Source of the DNA: an uncultured Ruegeria sp.
GTDB lineage: Bacteria; Pseudomonadota; Alphaproteobacteria; Rhodobacterales; Rhodobacteraceae
Direction: 5' to 3'
Assembly (NCBI RefSeq): GCF_947497005.1
Contig: NZ_CANMFF010000025.1
Span: forward strand, 1 to 50,626
DNA: 50,626 nucleotides
In this document: positions 8,918-16,957 of the stretch, piece after piece
Layout: every line of letters begins with the position of its first letter
How positions within the stretch are numbered: the stretch's first letter is position 1
Program-made: the position numbers and the translations under genes
The notes under the pieces: generated by a model
Database searches by the model: none
What the model was told of the DNA's origin: nothing
The model's input: only the letters and a program-made list of their open reading frames with translations

Positions 8918-9118
8918 TCAGAAAGCGTTGACTGCTATTTGGTAGCGAAAGGTGAGGAGAGCCCAAACTGGCTAATGCTGCACCGCGCATGACGGTCAAC
9001 TTTGGCACGCGCGTATGGTCATGATTGTGAATGTCACAACCGAGAAAGTTGTTATCGGCTAGAAAAAATGCTTTGGTTTACCTTGGTAAAAAATCGAGTT
9101 CTTTAGGCAACTTGTCTG

Positions 9119-9535
9119 ATGATTTATAAGGCGATCCAATTCAATCTGACCTTCGTCGAAGGCGAAGGCAATGTTGCAGACATGCCGACTCACGGCGGGA
9201 TATACGCCGAAATTCATTGGCCAACCCGATCAATTCGTATTGGCGAAACCGGCAATTCGATGCGCGGACGTAACCGCTTGCATATGAGGTGGGCTGACAA
9301 ACACCGCCACGGTACGCACAACGAGAAAGAAGCGGCTCGTCAAGGGATCATCGTCGATCTTGTGAGGGAATGGGGCTCTGAAGGTCTTGAGTACTACGTT
9401 ATTACGGACGACCCGAGAGTGCGCGCAGATCGAGAAGTACGTGTCGATTGTGAAAGGCGATTGCATGAATGGGCACGAGTGCAAACGGAGTTCCGGAACA
9501 TCAACACTCAGAAAGGCTACCGAACCCGAAACTAG
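9119..9535 (+). CDS. GIY-YIG-like nuclease domain protein
   Basis: A 138-residue protein whose pattern fits the GIY-YIG fold. G-I-Y sits at residues 27-29, a second strand R-I-G-E-T-G-N at 40-46, then R51, H55 and N68. A Glu within C-E-R-R-L (E112) is in the place of the metal-binding acid. Canonical family members read GIY...YIG; here the second motif is R-I-G. The protein is a stand-alone domain with no obvious DNA-binding extension. Family roles include DNA repair, restriction and homing nucleases. The start has only a weak ribosome site (AGG about 12 bases upstream). Neighbours are unrelated, with non-coding gaps on both sides, so it may be a recently acquired single gene. Assignment is by motif only. 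Confidence 0.55.
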   Translation: MIYKAIQFNLTFVEGEGNVADMPTHGGIYAEIHWPTRSIRIGETGNSMRGRNRLHMRWADKHRHGTHNEKEAARQGIIVDLVREWGSEGLEYYVITDDPRVRADREVRVDCERRLHEWARVQTEFRNINTQKGYRTRN

Positions 9536-9854
9536 TTTGCCGCTTTGGAGTTCGAACTGCATGGCTGTTTAGCGGAGAATATATCGGTCGCAATTCCCGC
9601 CCTAATAAGTCAGATGAGGATTGGTGCACACATAAGCAAGAGAGGCTAAATCGACATACAGTGGAAAATCAACAACGGCAGCATTGTCCCGCAGACCGTG
9701 AGTTTGACTGATGCTGAAATTTGCCCCGCAGCGAAAGTCCGGTTCGGTGAAGCTGCGTTGCAGCACAGACTGACCCTCCGAATGGCTAGTATGGGCCGTG
9801 AGACTCAGTGGGGCAGGCAGCAGCACTGCCTGCCTGAGAAGCACATTTGTTCTG
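9536..9854. other. Non-coding stretch with a dispersed intergenic repeat
   Basis: No gene is supported. Bases about 9721-9801 match a stretch at about 32601-32682 over roughly 80 bases: both read GCAGCGAA...GTGAAGCTGCGTTG or close variants, then TATGGGCCGT or TGTGGGCCGT. A weaker relative lies near 12888-12950. The rest shows nothing recognisable. Confidence 0.4.
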
Positions 9855-10343
9855 TCATGCCGACGCCGTCTTGGGCCATTCTGCCTTCAACAGCCGTGCA
9901 AAGATCATCACATGCGTGACCAAAAGTACCGGGACAAAGAATGTTGGAATGAACCAAGTGGGGCCAAAGTAGTTAATTGCCTCGGCTTGGCGCAAGGCGT
10001 TCACCAGATCTACAGTACCAAGGATGTTGAAACCCCACACCAACGGAAGGGCGGCCACTGATCCCCATCGCAAAGCGATAAGCGCGGCGATTGCCAGAAA
10101 CGCCGAGAGTAAATCGCCATAGCTGGCGCTGGTTGCAAACGCCTCGGGCAATCCTCCGTTGTTGAGATTTGGTACCATGAAGCTCATTCCGATGTGTCGG
10201 AAAGCATGCGGCAGCAGCAGGATTGAGAGCGCCGCCGCCGCCGACAGCCGTGCAAGCCAGGGTGCAACGTACCACGCCGCGATCAGAGCAAAGACAAGGA
10301 GACTCATCGCGAACTGAAGAAGGAATATCACTGTGGGCGTCAT
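9855..10343 (-). CDS. Integral membrane protein of unknown function
   Basis: A 162-residue, strongly hydrophobic protein with about five predicted membrane segments and a short basic-polar C-terminal tail (L-K-A-E-W-P-K-T). It begins MTPTVIFLLQF and has H-A-F-R-H-I-G-M in the second segment region, which may bind a ligand. I do not recognise the family. It is the third gene of an apparent operon (NmrA-like gene, carbonic anhydrase, then this), about 55 bases after the carbonic anhydrase, and so is probably under the same TetR control. A link to bicarbonate or CO2 handling is possible from context but unproven. Confidence 0.65.
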   Translation of the reverse strand: MTPTVIFLLQFAMSLLVFALIAAWYVAPWLARLSAAAALSILLLPHAFRHIGMSFMVPNLNNGGLPEAFATSASYGDLLSAFLAIAALIALRWGSVAALPLVWGFNILGTVDLVNALRQAEAINYFGPTWFIPTFFVPVLLVTHVMIFARLLKAEWPKTASA

Positions 10344-10398
10344 CTGATCGGTCCTTTCGATATGCGTTTGTTTACGTGAATTGGAGGTAGGCAGACCT

Positions 10399-10971
10399 TC
10401 ACCCTCGAACCGCAGTTTGCGATACGCTCACCTCGGCCCGGATCGCCCCCAATGATGCGGCCGGAGCAATCTCGTGGGCTATTCCAGTGGCGACATCATA
10501 AAGCAAGGCTGAGACGGTGATCGCGTCCGGTACCTCCGATGCTACCCCTAGGCGCTTGATGTCTGCGAAAAGGTCGCTTTCCTGATCCGTGATCGCGTAC
10601 TCGGACACATCTATCCCAAGCTTTTTCAGCAGCGCGTCCTGAAGGTCTGGATTGGACAGCCGCTGGGCTCCACATTGTGTGTGCTGCATCAGGATTACGT
10701 TGAACGCCTGTTCGCGGCCCTCCGTCATGACGCTCACCAGAAAGGCGAGGGTGGCGATTTCTTCGATTGCGGCGCGTGTAACCCGTCCGCCATTGTTTCG
10801 GATTACAACCGCATCACCAAGCTCCAGCCCGAGGATGTGCGCGGGATCGACCCGGGCATCGCCGCAGGTCAGAACAACCGTTCGCAACTTTGGCAGGATC
10901 GGCAGGTTAGCACTGTCAAAGCCCGCCGCGAATTCTTGGTTTCGAGTGATAAGTTCGTCCTGAATGTTCAT
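10399..10971 (-). CDS. Beta-class carbonic anhydrase
   Basis: A 190-residue beta-carbonic anhydrase. All four expected active-site residues are visible: C36 and D38 with R40 in L-T-C-G-D-A-R-V-D-P, and H97 and C100 in M-Q-H-T-Q-C-G-A. These ligate zinc and form the Asp-Arg dyad. The reaction is reversible hydration of CO2 to bicarbonate in the cytoplasm. The protein is short for the class, close to the small mycobacterial-type members. It lies 47 bases downstream of an NmrA-like gene and upstream of a membrane protein gene, in an apparent operon that diverges from a TetR repressor. That suggests inducible expression rather than housekeeping. Confidence 0.88.
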   Translation of the reverse strand: MNIQDELITRNQEFAAGFDSANLPILPKLRTVVLTCGDARVDPAHILGLELGDAVVIRNNGGRVTRAAIEEIATLAFLVSVMTEGREQAFNVILMQHTQCGAQRLSNPDLQDALLKKLGIDVSEYAITDQESDLFADIKRLGVASEVPDAITVSALLYDVATGIAHEIAPAASLGAIRAEVSVSQTAVRG

Positions 10972-11018
10972 TCAGAGGTCCTTTCGTCTTGGGGGACAAT
11001 CCTTCGTCTTGCGTAGTG

Positions 11019-12131
11019 TCAGGCGACACGCATCGGTGCGGTCTTTCCGGCGGTGGGCTGGTGACTTTCCGCCCACGCGGCGTCGTCTTGGCAATACGAC
11101 GGGGACGAAAGCTGTACATAGTCTCGCTGCATCTGGGCGCGATCAAGATCGAAGGAGCGCGTCGTGAGGATCTTCAGAAAGCTGCCGATCGCGCCTATGC
11201 TGCGGGACAGGCTGCGCACTAGGTCCGGTTGATCAGCGACCTTGCGCCGTACAATGCTTTCGAAGGCTTCAGGTTCGTGCCCGCTGACTTGGAACACGTC
11301 TTCGGTTGGGGCGTTCACCGCGAATGCGCCTCGCCTGTACTCTTCTGAATAGATTGCAAGCTGGGTGACTGCCGCTTCCGAATAGTTTGCTGGGCGCAGG
11401 GCTTTCAGCGCCTTGACCATCATATGCTCGGAAATGTCGACATAACGTACTCGCCGCCCCAGCGCGCGGCCCATTGCTTCAGCGATCTCGTTGGGTGACA
11501 ACAGCGTTGGGCCCGTGGGACGATATGTCTTGCCTGCATGGTGTGCCGGATCCGTCAAGGCACCGACAACCACGCAGGCAATGTCTTCGTTTGAGGGGGC
11601 GGCATTCTTCTTCACGTTGCCGTCGCCGAGCGGCATCGTGAACTGCCCAAGATGGGCCGCCATGCCCAGTACCATCAGGTAGTTTTCGGCAAACCAGCCG
11701 ACATTCACCGTGGTCACAGACATCTCGGGACGCATGCCGATCAGGATGTCGCCCAGATAGACTTCGCGTGTAAACAGGGATGGGTGATCCACGCTGGAAA
11801 GCCATTGGCTTAGCGTAACGACGTGTTCAATCTTTGCTTGGTAAGCCGCAGCAGCAAATACCGCGTTGAAGTGCAGCCCGTTGGGTGCCGTCGGGGCGCA
11901 TTGATAAGCCCGCTGCACGCCATTCATGGCCTTGCGCATGTCGCTCAGGGAATACTGGTCACCCACGAACAATTCAGCACCAGCGCGCTCAAGTAGGTCA
12001 GAACGATGATCTCTCCGCCGTATGAACGCACGGACAGGGTAAGCTTTTGCTTTGAGCTGAAGCGCGACTTGCAGCCCGGTCTTACCGCTTGCGCTTGTGA
12101 CGAGGATCTTGGGCTTGGCAGGCACGGGCAC
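11019..12131 (-). CDS. NmrA-like NAD(P)-binding protein (atypical SDR)
   Basis: A 370-residue protein with a Rossmann fold start I-L-V-T-S-A-S-G-K-T-G near residues 9-19, equivalent to the G-x-x-G-x-x-G dinucleotide motif of NmrA-like short-chain dehydrogenases. A-F-I-R-R-R near residue 35 suits NADP binding. The SDR catalytic Tyr-x3-Lys is not seen, as expected for NmrA-like members that act as redox sensors or quinone reductases. The C-terminal 100 residues are an extension of unknown function. The gene is first in the operon with carbonic anhydrase and lies opposite the TetR gene, next to its operator. In many bacteria such TetR/NmrA pairs respond to electrophiles or quinones. Confidence 0.82.
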   Translation of the reverse strand: MPVPAKPKILVTSASGKTGLQVALQLKAKAYPVRAFIRRRDHRSDLLERAGAELFVGDQYSLSDMRKAMNGVQRAYQCAPTAPNGLHFNAVFAAAAYQAKIEHVVTLSQWLSSVDHPSLFTREVYLGDILIGMRPEMSVTTVNVGWFAENYLMVLGMAAHLGQFTMPLGDGNVKKNAAPSNEDIACVVVGALTDPAHHAGKTYRPTGPTLLSPNEIAEAMGRALGRRVRYVDISEHMMVKALKALRPANYSEAAVTQLAIYSEEYRRGAFAVNAPTEDVFQVSGHEPEAFESIVRRKVADQPDLVRSLSRSIGAIGSFLKILTTRSFDLDRAQMQRDYVQLSSPSYCQDDAAWAESHQPTAGKTAPMRVA

Positions 12132-12136
12132 ACTCC

Positions 12137-12182
12137 TTTAGATGATACTTGCAATCTATAATTTAGATGATACATGTAATCT
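12137..12182. promoter_or_regulatory. Tandem TetR-type operator between nmrA-like gene and tetR
   Basis: Two near-identical 21-base copies start with TTTAGATGATAC at 12137-12157 and 12162-12182 (19 of 21 bases equal), 25 bases apart. Each is an imperfect palindrome around a TAC-N-TG-N-A core flanked by AGAT and ATCT. The site fills the short gap between the divergent NmrA-like gene and TetR. It is almost certainly the TetR binding site for autoregulation and control of the operon. Confidence 0.75.
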
Positions 12183-12212
12183 TAAATGTCAACCCCGTCT
12201 GGGAGCGCGAAA

Positions 12213-12800
12213 ATGCCGAGGATGTCGGAAGCGGAAAAACAGCGCAGTCACAACAGGATACTGGATGCTGCAGCGCAGTTGTTCCGCGAACGCGGGGTCG
12301 AAGCGACCAGCGTCGCTGACGTCATGAAGGCAGCCGGAATGACACATGGCGGTTTCTACCGGCACTTCGAGTCGAAAGAAGATTTGATCGCAGCATCCTT
12401 CCGGCACGCGGTCGACGATGTGGTTTCAGACATGGAGCGCGAAGAAACCAGCGAAGGGCGAAAGAAGGAGCGCCAAGGCTACATAGCTAAGTATCTTTCC
12501 CAAGCTCACGCTCAAGATAGTCGGAACGGATGCCCGTTGGCGGCGATGGGTACAGAGCTTGCTCGCACAACGGGCGCGCCCCATCAAGTGGGCGCACAGG
12601 CGTTAGATCGCATGGCGGCCCTTTTGCAGGACACGTCGGAAACCGGTTCGGGTCAGGGCTTAGCTGCGATGGCGCTCTTGATGGGCACGATTACCCTGGC
12701 TCGTCTGACGGGATCCGAAGAAGAGGCAGACCGAGCGCTGGAAGCAGGGCGCACAGCCATAGGTTTGCTTCAGGACTATTGGCCGAAAGAAAGATCCTGA
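12213..12800 (+). CDS. TetR/AcrR family repressor
   Basis: A 195-residue TetR-family regulator. The N-terminal helix-turn-helix (about residues 10-60) includes A-A-Q-L-F-R-E-R-G-V and the recognition region A-G-M-T-H-G-G-F-Y-R-H-F. The C-terminal part has the T-G-A-P...C-P-L-A-A-M-G features common in repressors paired with oxidoreductases. The start at 12213 is preferred because GGGAG lies 8-9 bases upstream. ATG at 12186 is also open but would begin only 4 bases after the operator. The protein is predicted to repress itself and the divergent NmrA / carbonic anhydrase / membrane protein operon until an inducer binds. Confidence 0.9.
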   Translation: MPRMSEAEKQRSHNRILDAAAQLFRERGVEATSVADVMKAAGMTHGGFYRHFESKEDLIAASFRHAVDDVVSDMEREETSEGRKKERQGYIAKYLSQAHAQDSRNGCPLAAMGTELARTTGAPHQVGAQALDRMAALLQDTSETGSGQGLAAMALLMGTITLARLTGSEEEADRALEAGRTAIGLLQDYWPKERS

Positions 12801-13113
12801 CTGTGGCAAAGTATCCAGAGAATTTGACGGCTATGTTTTGGTTTGCCGTCACCCGCTATTCGTCAATGCTGCAAGGTGCACGAACGGCAGCAATGCTCAG
12901 GCTGCGCTGCAGCGTCGAGTGGTGAGGCAAACGGCTGGTTAGGGCCGTGTGCTAATTCAATGTCATCTAGCCTAAATGGCCGATGCTGTGTGCATGACGA
13001 TTACCTCTGGCCCCATCTACAACCGGTATGCTGTACAATCTAGGACAAGATTGCTATTTGGCCTATTCCTGCAATCATTGCAAACTTCAGACTAGAAAGG
13101 TGGTGTGAACCAC
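12801..13113. other. Non-coding stretch upstream of rpsU
   Basis: No convincing gene is present. About 12888-12950 contains a degenerate relative of the intergenic repeat at 9721 and 32601 (G-rich GGCTGCGCTGCAGCG, then TAGGGCCGT). The end of the stretch carries the rpsU ribosome binding site AAAGGTGG. The rpsU promoter should lie here, but no clear -35/-10 pair was identified. Confidence 0.4.
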
Positions 13114-13314
13114 ATGCAGGTTAGTGTTCGCGACAACAATGTCGATCAGGCCCTTCGGGTTCTTAAGAAAAAGCTCCAGAAGGAAGGCGTTTTCCGTGAA
13201 ATGAAGCTCAAGCAACATTTCGAGAAGCCGTCCGAGAAAAACGCGCGCCAGAAAGCTGAAGCGATCCGCCGCGCCAGAAAGCTGGCACGTAAGAAATTGG
13301 AACGCGAAGGATGA
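13114..13314 (+). CDS. rpsU: 30S ribosomal protein S21
   Basis: A 66-residue, very basic protein matching S21: M-Q-V-S-V-R-D-N-N-V-D-Q-A-L at the start, F-E-K-P-S-E-K in the middle and a Lys/Arg-rich C-terminus (R-R-A-R-K-L-A-R-K-K). The alphaproteobacterial insertion K-L-K-Q-H-F before F-E-K-P is present. S21 helps 30S subunits initiate translation. ATG at 13114 matches the family N-terminus. A GTG at 13105, better spaced from the AAAGGTGG site, would add three residues, so the true start is uncertain. It is a single-gene unit closed by a strong terminator. Its presence next to an IS-rich island is unusual; it may be a second copy or mark chromosomal sequence. Confidence 0.93.
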   Translation: MQVSVRDNNVDQALRVLKKKLQKEGVFREMKLKQHFEKPSEKNARQKAEAIRRARKLARKKLEREG

Positions 13315-13343
13315 TGTAATCATTCCTCGACGCCGAAAAACAG

Positions 13344-13374
13344 CCCCCGTTGTCTGATGGCAGCGGGGGTTTTA
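13344..13374 (+). terminator. Rho-independent terminator after rpsU
   Basis: A 9-base-pair stem, CCCCCGTTG pairing with CAGCGGGGG (one G-T wobble) across an 8-base loop, is followed by TTTTA. It lies 30 bases after the rpsU stop codon. Confidence 0.9.
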
Positions 13375-13521
13375 CGTATCAACGGGCTATTTGGGCTGAG
13401 AGCACTACAAATTAGCTTCATGCAGCACGCGTTTTGCATAGCCGAGAACGCAGACTCTGTTCACGGATGAAGAGCCATCCCGCGAAAACACCCCCGCGCG
13501 CATTATCCTTTCTGCGCAGAG

Positions 13522-14175
13522 TCAGTCGAAGTAGCCTACCAGCGGGCGGGCGGCGCGGAAGATTTCAATCAGCAGATCGATTACCTCGTCTTCAAGCATC
13601 AGAGCGTCCGGCAAGTCTTTGCGGCATCCCAGGCCAGCCATTTTCAGATAGGGCGCGGCGGGGTCGTTACTTGCAAAGCCTTCCGGCACAGTGCCCAACG
13701 CCTTTCGCGTGACAATTCCGTCTGGGAAAGTCTTCTTAAACTCTGGGTCGTCCAAGATGGCTGTCAGGCCGCTCGGATCATTGATCAAACGCGTCTGCAT
13801 TCGGACGAGCGCGTCCTTGGAGGGTTTGAAAAGTGCAGCTCCTGCGTAGCAATTTTCTGGCTCGATGTGGAGATAGTATCCGAAGCTTTCTTCGGGATTA
13901 CTAGCATAGGCAAAAACATCCACGTCCGAGCGGTATAGAGCACGCCCGATGCGGTCTCGTGGTTCCTGAAAGAATTTGGTGTAGCTTCGCTTCGGTTTGA
14001 TCCCCGCCTCAGCCACGAAAGGATCAAAGCGATCAGCATAGTCGTGCAGTGTCATTGCGATACCAGAAAAATTGCGCAAGGCGTCATCGCGTTCTTCGCG
14101 GTGTTCGTCCATCCAGGCTTTCCGGTTGTTCATTCCGAGATCCGCAAGGAACGCAAATGTTTCTGGCTCTACCAC
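13522..14175 (-). CDS. DUF2461 domain protein
   Basis: A 217-residue protein matching the DUF2461 (TIGR02453) family. Visible family features are F-A-F-L-A-D-L-G-M-N-N-R-K-A-W near the start, F-F-Q-E-P-R-D-R-I-G-R-A-L-Y near residues 68-81, G-Y-Y-L-H-I-E-P near residue 100 and P-D-G-I-V-T-R-K near residue 150. The function of the family is unknown; it is cytoplasmic, with no membrane segment. The start is GTG at 14175 with AGGAG about 10 bases upstream. An IS5 remnant begins immediately upstream (about 14236), so the native promoter may have been replaced. Frame and length look intact. Confidence 0.85.
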   Translation of the reverse strand: MVEPETFAFLADLGMNNRKAWMDEHREERDDALRNFSGIAMTLHDYADRFDPFVAEAGIKPKRSYTKFFQEPRDRIGRALYRSDVDVFAYASNPEESFGYYLHIEPENCYAGAALFKPSKDALVRMQTRLINDPSGLTAILDDPEFKKTFPDGIVTRKALGTVPEGFASNDPAAPYLKMAGLGCRKDLPDALMLEDEVIDLLIEIFRAARPLVGYFD

Positions 14176-14235
14176 GGGCGCAACTCCTGTTTCGCAGTTG
14201 CCAAGAGGCTCGCCTGCGTTCCCATCGCACTCTTG

Positions 14236-14632
14236 TAAGGCTTATTCAGAGCAACCGCCGCAACAATCCGACAGGCTTTCGGTGCGGATGTCGAGCTGAT
14301 CATTCCGCCGCCGAAGAACGCCGTTCCCGGAGAGTGCGCCGCACGCAACACCCATATCGACATGATCGTCAAGGGCGGTCGTATGGCCTGGCAGAAGGCC
14401 ACTGGCTATGGCCAAAGATCACGCGGCGAGGCCCAGATCGGGCGTTACAAACAAGTCTACGGATCAGAGCTGCGCAGCCGCAAATTGGAGACCCAGACAA
14501 CCGAAACCAAGATCGCTGTCAAAGCTCTCAACCGCATGACCCATCTCGGTCGTGCGACCTATGAACGTGTCGCATAACGAACTGGGGAAGGGGGCAAATG
14601 CGGCCCAAGCGCTATTCGTGCAACGCGGTCCT
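14236..14632 (+). mobile_element. IS5-family remnant (transposase 3' end and right inverted repeat)
   Basis: An open frame from about 14239 to the stop at 14577 matches the last 110 residues of IS5-family DDE transposases: I-I-P-P-P-K-N-A, then R-S-R-G-E-A-Q-I-G-R-Y-K with the catalytic Glu, then A-L-N-R-M-T-H-L-G-R. It is paralogous to the intact transposase at 48543-49502 but clearly diverged. Downstream, GTGCAACGCGGTCC at about 14619-14632 looks like the right terminal repeat. The 5' two thirds are gone, so it is non-functional. Confidence 0.82.
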
Positions 14633-14710
14633 TGCAATGCAGGAGCAATGGTATGGCCCCCGCCGCCCTCGGGCGGCGTATCTTTGAAGAGAAAGATGGA
14701 GGATCATATC

Positions 14711-15085
14711 ATGCAAATCAAAAGGATCGGCCTTGACCTAGCTAAGTACGTATTTGAAGTCCATGCAGTCGGTGTTGATGATGAAGTCGTTTTGCAAAAG
14801 ACCCTTCGGCGAGATGCTGTTGCACAGTTCTTCGCCGAGTTATCACCCTGTATCGTTGGTATGGAGGCCTGCTGTGGATCACATTATTGGGCGCGGGTTT
14901 TGACGGAATTGGGGCATGAGGTGCGTTTGATCTCGCCCCAGTTTGTGAAGCCGTATGTCAAATCCAACAAGAACGATTGGAACGATGCCGAGGCGATTTG
15001 TGAGGCCGTCGGCCGACCATCAATGAGGTTCGTGCCACCAAAATCTGCCGAACAGCTTGAGATCCAGGCCGTTCATCGCATTAGG
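14711..15085 (+). pseudogene. IS110-family transposase, N-terminal fragment 1
   Basis: Residues 1-125 of an IS110-family DEDD transposase. The first acid is D9 in I-G-L-D-L-A-K. G-M-E-A-C-C-G-S-H-Y-W and K-N-D-W-N-D-A-E-A-I carry the following acids. Similarity stops at about 15085 (I-Q-A-V-H-R-I-R). The open frame continues to 15256 with unrelated residues, so the serine-containing C-terminal domain is missing. A purine-rich ribosome site precedes the ATG. It abuts the IS5 remnant on its left, an insertion hot spot. It is a decayed copy, related to but distinct from fragment 2 at 22288. Confidence 0.85.
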
Positions 15086-15448
15086 GGCGATGAGGTGGAA
15101 GCAAGCGGAAATCCATCGGGGCTCGCGGCAACGAGTTATCGGGCCGCCCTAAGAAGCCGGATATACATCAGCAATCGCGACCTCGAAACCAGAACCAAAC
15201 AGACCGTTGCAATAAGGCGGGGTCCATATACATCCACACAGGACATTCGCCCCTGATCCTCGGGCTCCAAATGCATTTGAGATTCCAATAAAATCCTAGG
15301 TCATGGGCCGAAGGCTAACATCGATCAGCGCACGTCTGCCATTTGCACATTATTTTAAGTTACAACGCCAGAACTACCGCAGCGCTTACGAGCGTGTTCC
15401 GCGGCAGGCTGCGCGGGGAAGATCCAACAAACTACATGGAGGGCTAAG
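15086..15448. other. Stretch without clear genes before array A
   Basis: The first 170 bases continue the IS110 frame with non-family sequence (stop at 15256), probably debris from a rearrangement. After that nothing is recognised. The last 100 bases presumably hold the array A promoter; GGAGGG at 15437-15442 is the ribosome site of the next gene. Confidence 0.4.
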
Positions 15449-15715
15449 GTGAGCACGAGATCGTCCAGTTCTTTGGTGACTTTTTCAAATCCGTTCTCTT
15501 TGTCCGGCTACCCGGATGAACTTCCTGCGGGCGAGTATGAAGTCGTTGTTGAAGAAGAACTTCTACAGGGCTTGAGTTTTGAAGCATATCGAAGAACCGG
15601 AACCTACCTGACAGTTCAGAGCAAAGGCAGCAAGTCAGGCCGCACAGAAATGCGCCCAATTGACCCAAAAGATTTTGAACTGGCGTTCAAGCACGACCAG
15701 GCCTTGGCCACATAA
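15449..15715 (+). CDS. Array A gene 1: LPAGEY-motif small protein
   Basis: An 88-residue soluble protein with a GTG start preceded by GGAGGG. The N-terminal half holds V-T-F-S-N-P-F-S-L-S-G-Y-P-D-E then L-P-A-G-E-Y at residues 25-30, followed by E-E-E-L-L-Q-G and F-E-A-Y-R-R-T. It is closely paralogous to the first gene of array B (30354). Its first 35 residues also match, at the same positions, those of the fourth small protein of both arrays (19742, 31724). I do not recognise a named family. The sequence suggests a small beta-rich domain. It begins a collinear plus-strand run and is followed by the 117-residue protein after 44 bases. Function unknown. Confidence 0.7.
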   Translation: MSTRSSSSLVTFSNPFSLSGYPDELPAGEYEVVVEEELLQGLSFEAYRRTGTYLTVQSKGSKSGRTEMRPIDPKDFELAFKHDQALAT

Positions 15716-15759
15716 ATATTGACAGCGAGGCGGCGCTTTCCCCGCAGGAGGAATAGATT

Positions 15760-16113
15760 ATGAACACGCCCGAATGGCTTAAACCCGGAATCTACGGTGC
15801 CCTGATCGGAGGGGTTTTCGTAGGCGTCGTTGGATTTTCTTGGGGTGGATGGATGACCGGCAGTAACGCGGACAAGATGGCCAACGCCATGTCCCGCGAC
15901 AATGTAATCGCTGCGTTGGTTCCGGTCTGCGTCGATAAGGCGAGAACTGACGCTCAACGCGCCGAAAAAATAACAACAATCAAAGAGGCTTCTTCTTTCA
16001 AGCAGAAGGATGCCCTCATGGAGGCAGGCTGGGCAACTGTACCGGGATCTCAAACCCCCAACAAAGATCTGGCACAGGCCTGTATCGAGGGGCTGAACCT
16101 GGATGGATCGTAA
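15760..16113 (+). CDS. Array A gene 2: membrane-anchored small protein
   Basis: A 117-residue protein with a single glycine-rich hydrophobic segment (about residues 11-34, ending G-F-S-W-G-G-W-M-T-G). A soluble C-terminal part carries two conserved cysteines, C57 and C108. The paralogue at 30665 is nearly the same over its whole length, including both cysteines and the end A-C-I-E-G-L-N-L-D. The pattern fits an inner-membrane protein with a periplasmic domain held by one disulfide; this is inference. AGGAGG lies before the start. The gene overlaps the next by 11 bases, implying coupled translation. No named family is recognised. Confidence 0.75.
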   Translation: MNTPEWLKPGIYGALIGGVFVGVVGFSWGGWMTGSNADKMANAMSRDNVIAALVPVCVDKARTDAQRAEKITTIKEASSFKQKDALMEAGWATVPGSQTPNKDLAQACIEGLNLDGS

Positions 16114-16957
16114 CTCAATCACTCATCATTCGAACAACGCCGTTAGCACCAGGGCAAATCGAAAAAAACAGCACTGGTGTTGCGCTCACTTGATGACTGC
16201 GTTGTTTGTTGTCGTCTTCAGCAGTTTGGCGGGCTCCTTTATCTCATCAAGTCCCGCATCGGCCAAAACAAATTCGATCCCGGATAACGCGCATCTCAAA
16301 AAGTATGGCGACGGTTGGGAATGTGATTTGTCCTATCGGTTGAAAGGCGAAGAATGCGTGGCCATTGTCGTGCCGGGAAATGCCTACCCCACAAACAGAA
16401 CCTATGGCTCAGGGTGGGCATGTATGCATGGCTTTGTTGAAGTTGGTGGCACCTCATGCACTGAAGTGATTGTGCCTGAGGGTGGATATCTCGATCCATC
16501 AGGTGAGAGGTGGCGATGCCTGCGGGGGCACATAAGAGTAGACGATAGCTGCCAGAAAATTGTCGTGCCGGATAATGCTTACCTGACGAACAGCACTTAT
16601 GGATCTGCATGGCGTTGCAACCGTGGCTACGAAATCGACGGAGAAGCATGCGTGGCAGTAGCAGTGCCGGAAAACGCTTTTCTGAACGCATCAACCAGCG
16701 GGCGTCCGTGGACGTGCGAGCGTGGGTATTTTGAGCGCGACGGAAGGTGCGATACCGTTTTTGTGCCTGAAAATGCTTTCTACGATGACGCGATCCATGG
16801 AGTTGGATGGAAATGCGAACGTGGCTACGAGGCGTCCGGTGATTACTGCAATGCAATCGAGCTACCGGCAAATGCCCATATCGACCGATCCGGCAATGGG
16901 TGGCAATGCCACAAAAACTATCATCGATCAGAAGGGCTGTGCGTTCTGAACGAATGA
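16103..16957 (+). CDS. Secreted protein with seven two-cysteine repeats
   Basis: A 284-residue exported protein. A polar 30-residue leader is followed by a hydrophobic signal core and A-S-A-K near residue 53. ATG at 16193 would give a shorter, more typical signal peptide. The mature part is about seven tandem repeats of roughly 32 residues. Each reads about V-P-x-N-A-[YFH], then G-x-x-W-x-C-x-R-G-[YF], then a second Cys after 7-8 residues and x-x-V. One disulfide per repeat is likely. The gene overlaps the preceding 117-residue gene and precedes DUF1611. It is absent from array B. Similar V-P-x-N-A cysteine repeats occur in alphaproteobacterial exported proteins of unknown role; a surface-binding function is a guess. 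Confidence 0.75.
   Translation: MDRNSITHHSNNAVSTRANRKKQHWCCAHLMTALFVVVFSSLAGSFISSSPASAKTNSIPDNAHLKKYGDGWECDLSYRLKGEECVAIVVPGNAYPTNRTYGSGWACMHGFVEVGGTSCTEVIVPEGGYLDPSGERWRCLRGHIRVDDSCQKIVVPDNAYLTNSTYGSAWRCNRGYEIDGEACVAVAVPENAFLNASTSGRPWTCERGYFERDGRCDTVFVPENAFYDDAIHGVGWKCERGYEASGDYCNAIELPANAHIDRSGNGWQCHKNYHRSEGLCVLNE

Noticed and set aside
15256..15448. Possible EcfG-type (GGAAC-N16/17-CGTT) general stress promoter for array A or B
   Set aside because: No correctly spaced pair was found upstream of either array.
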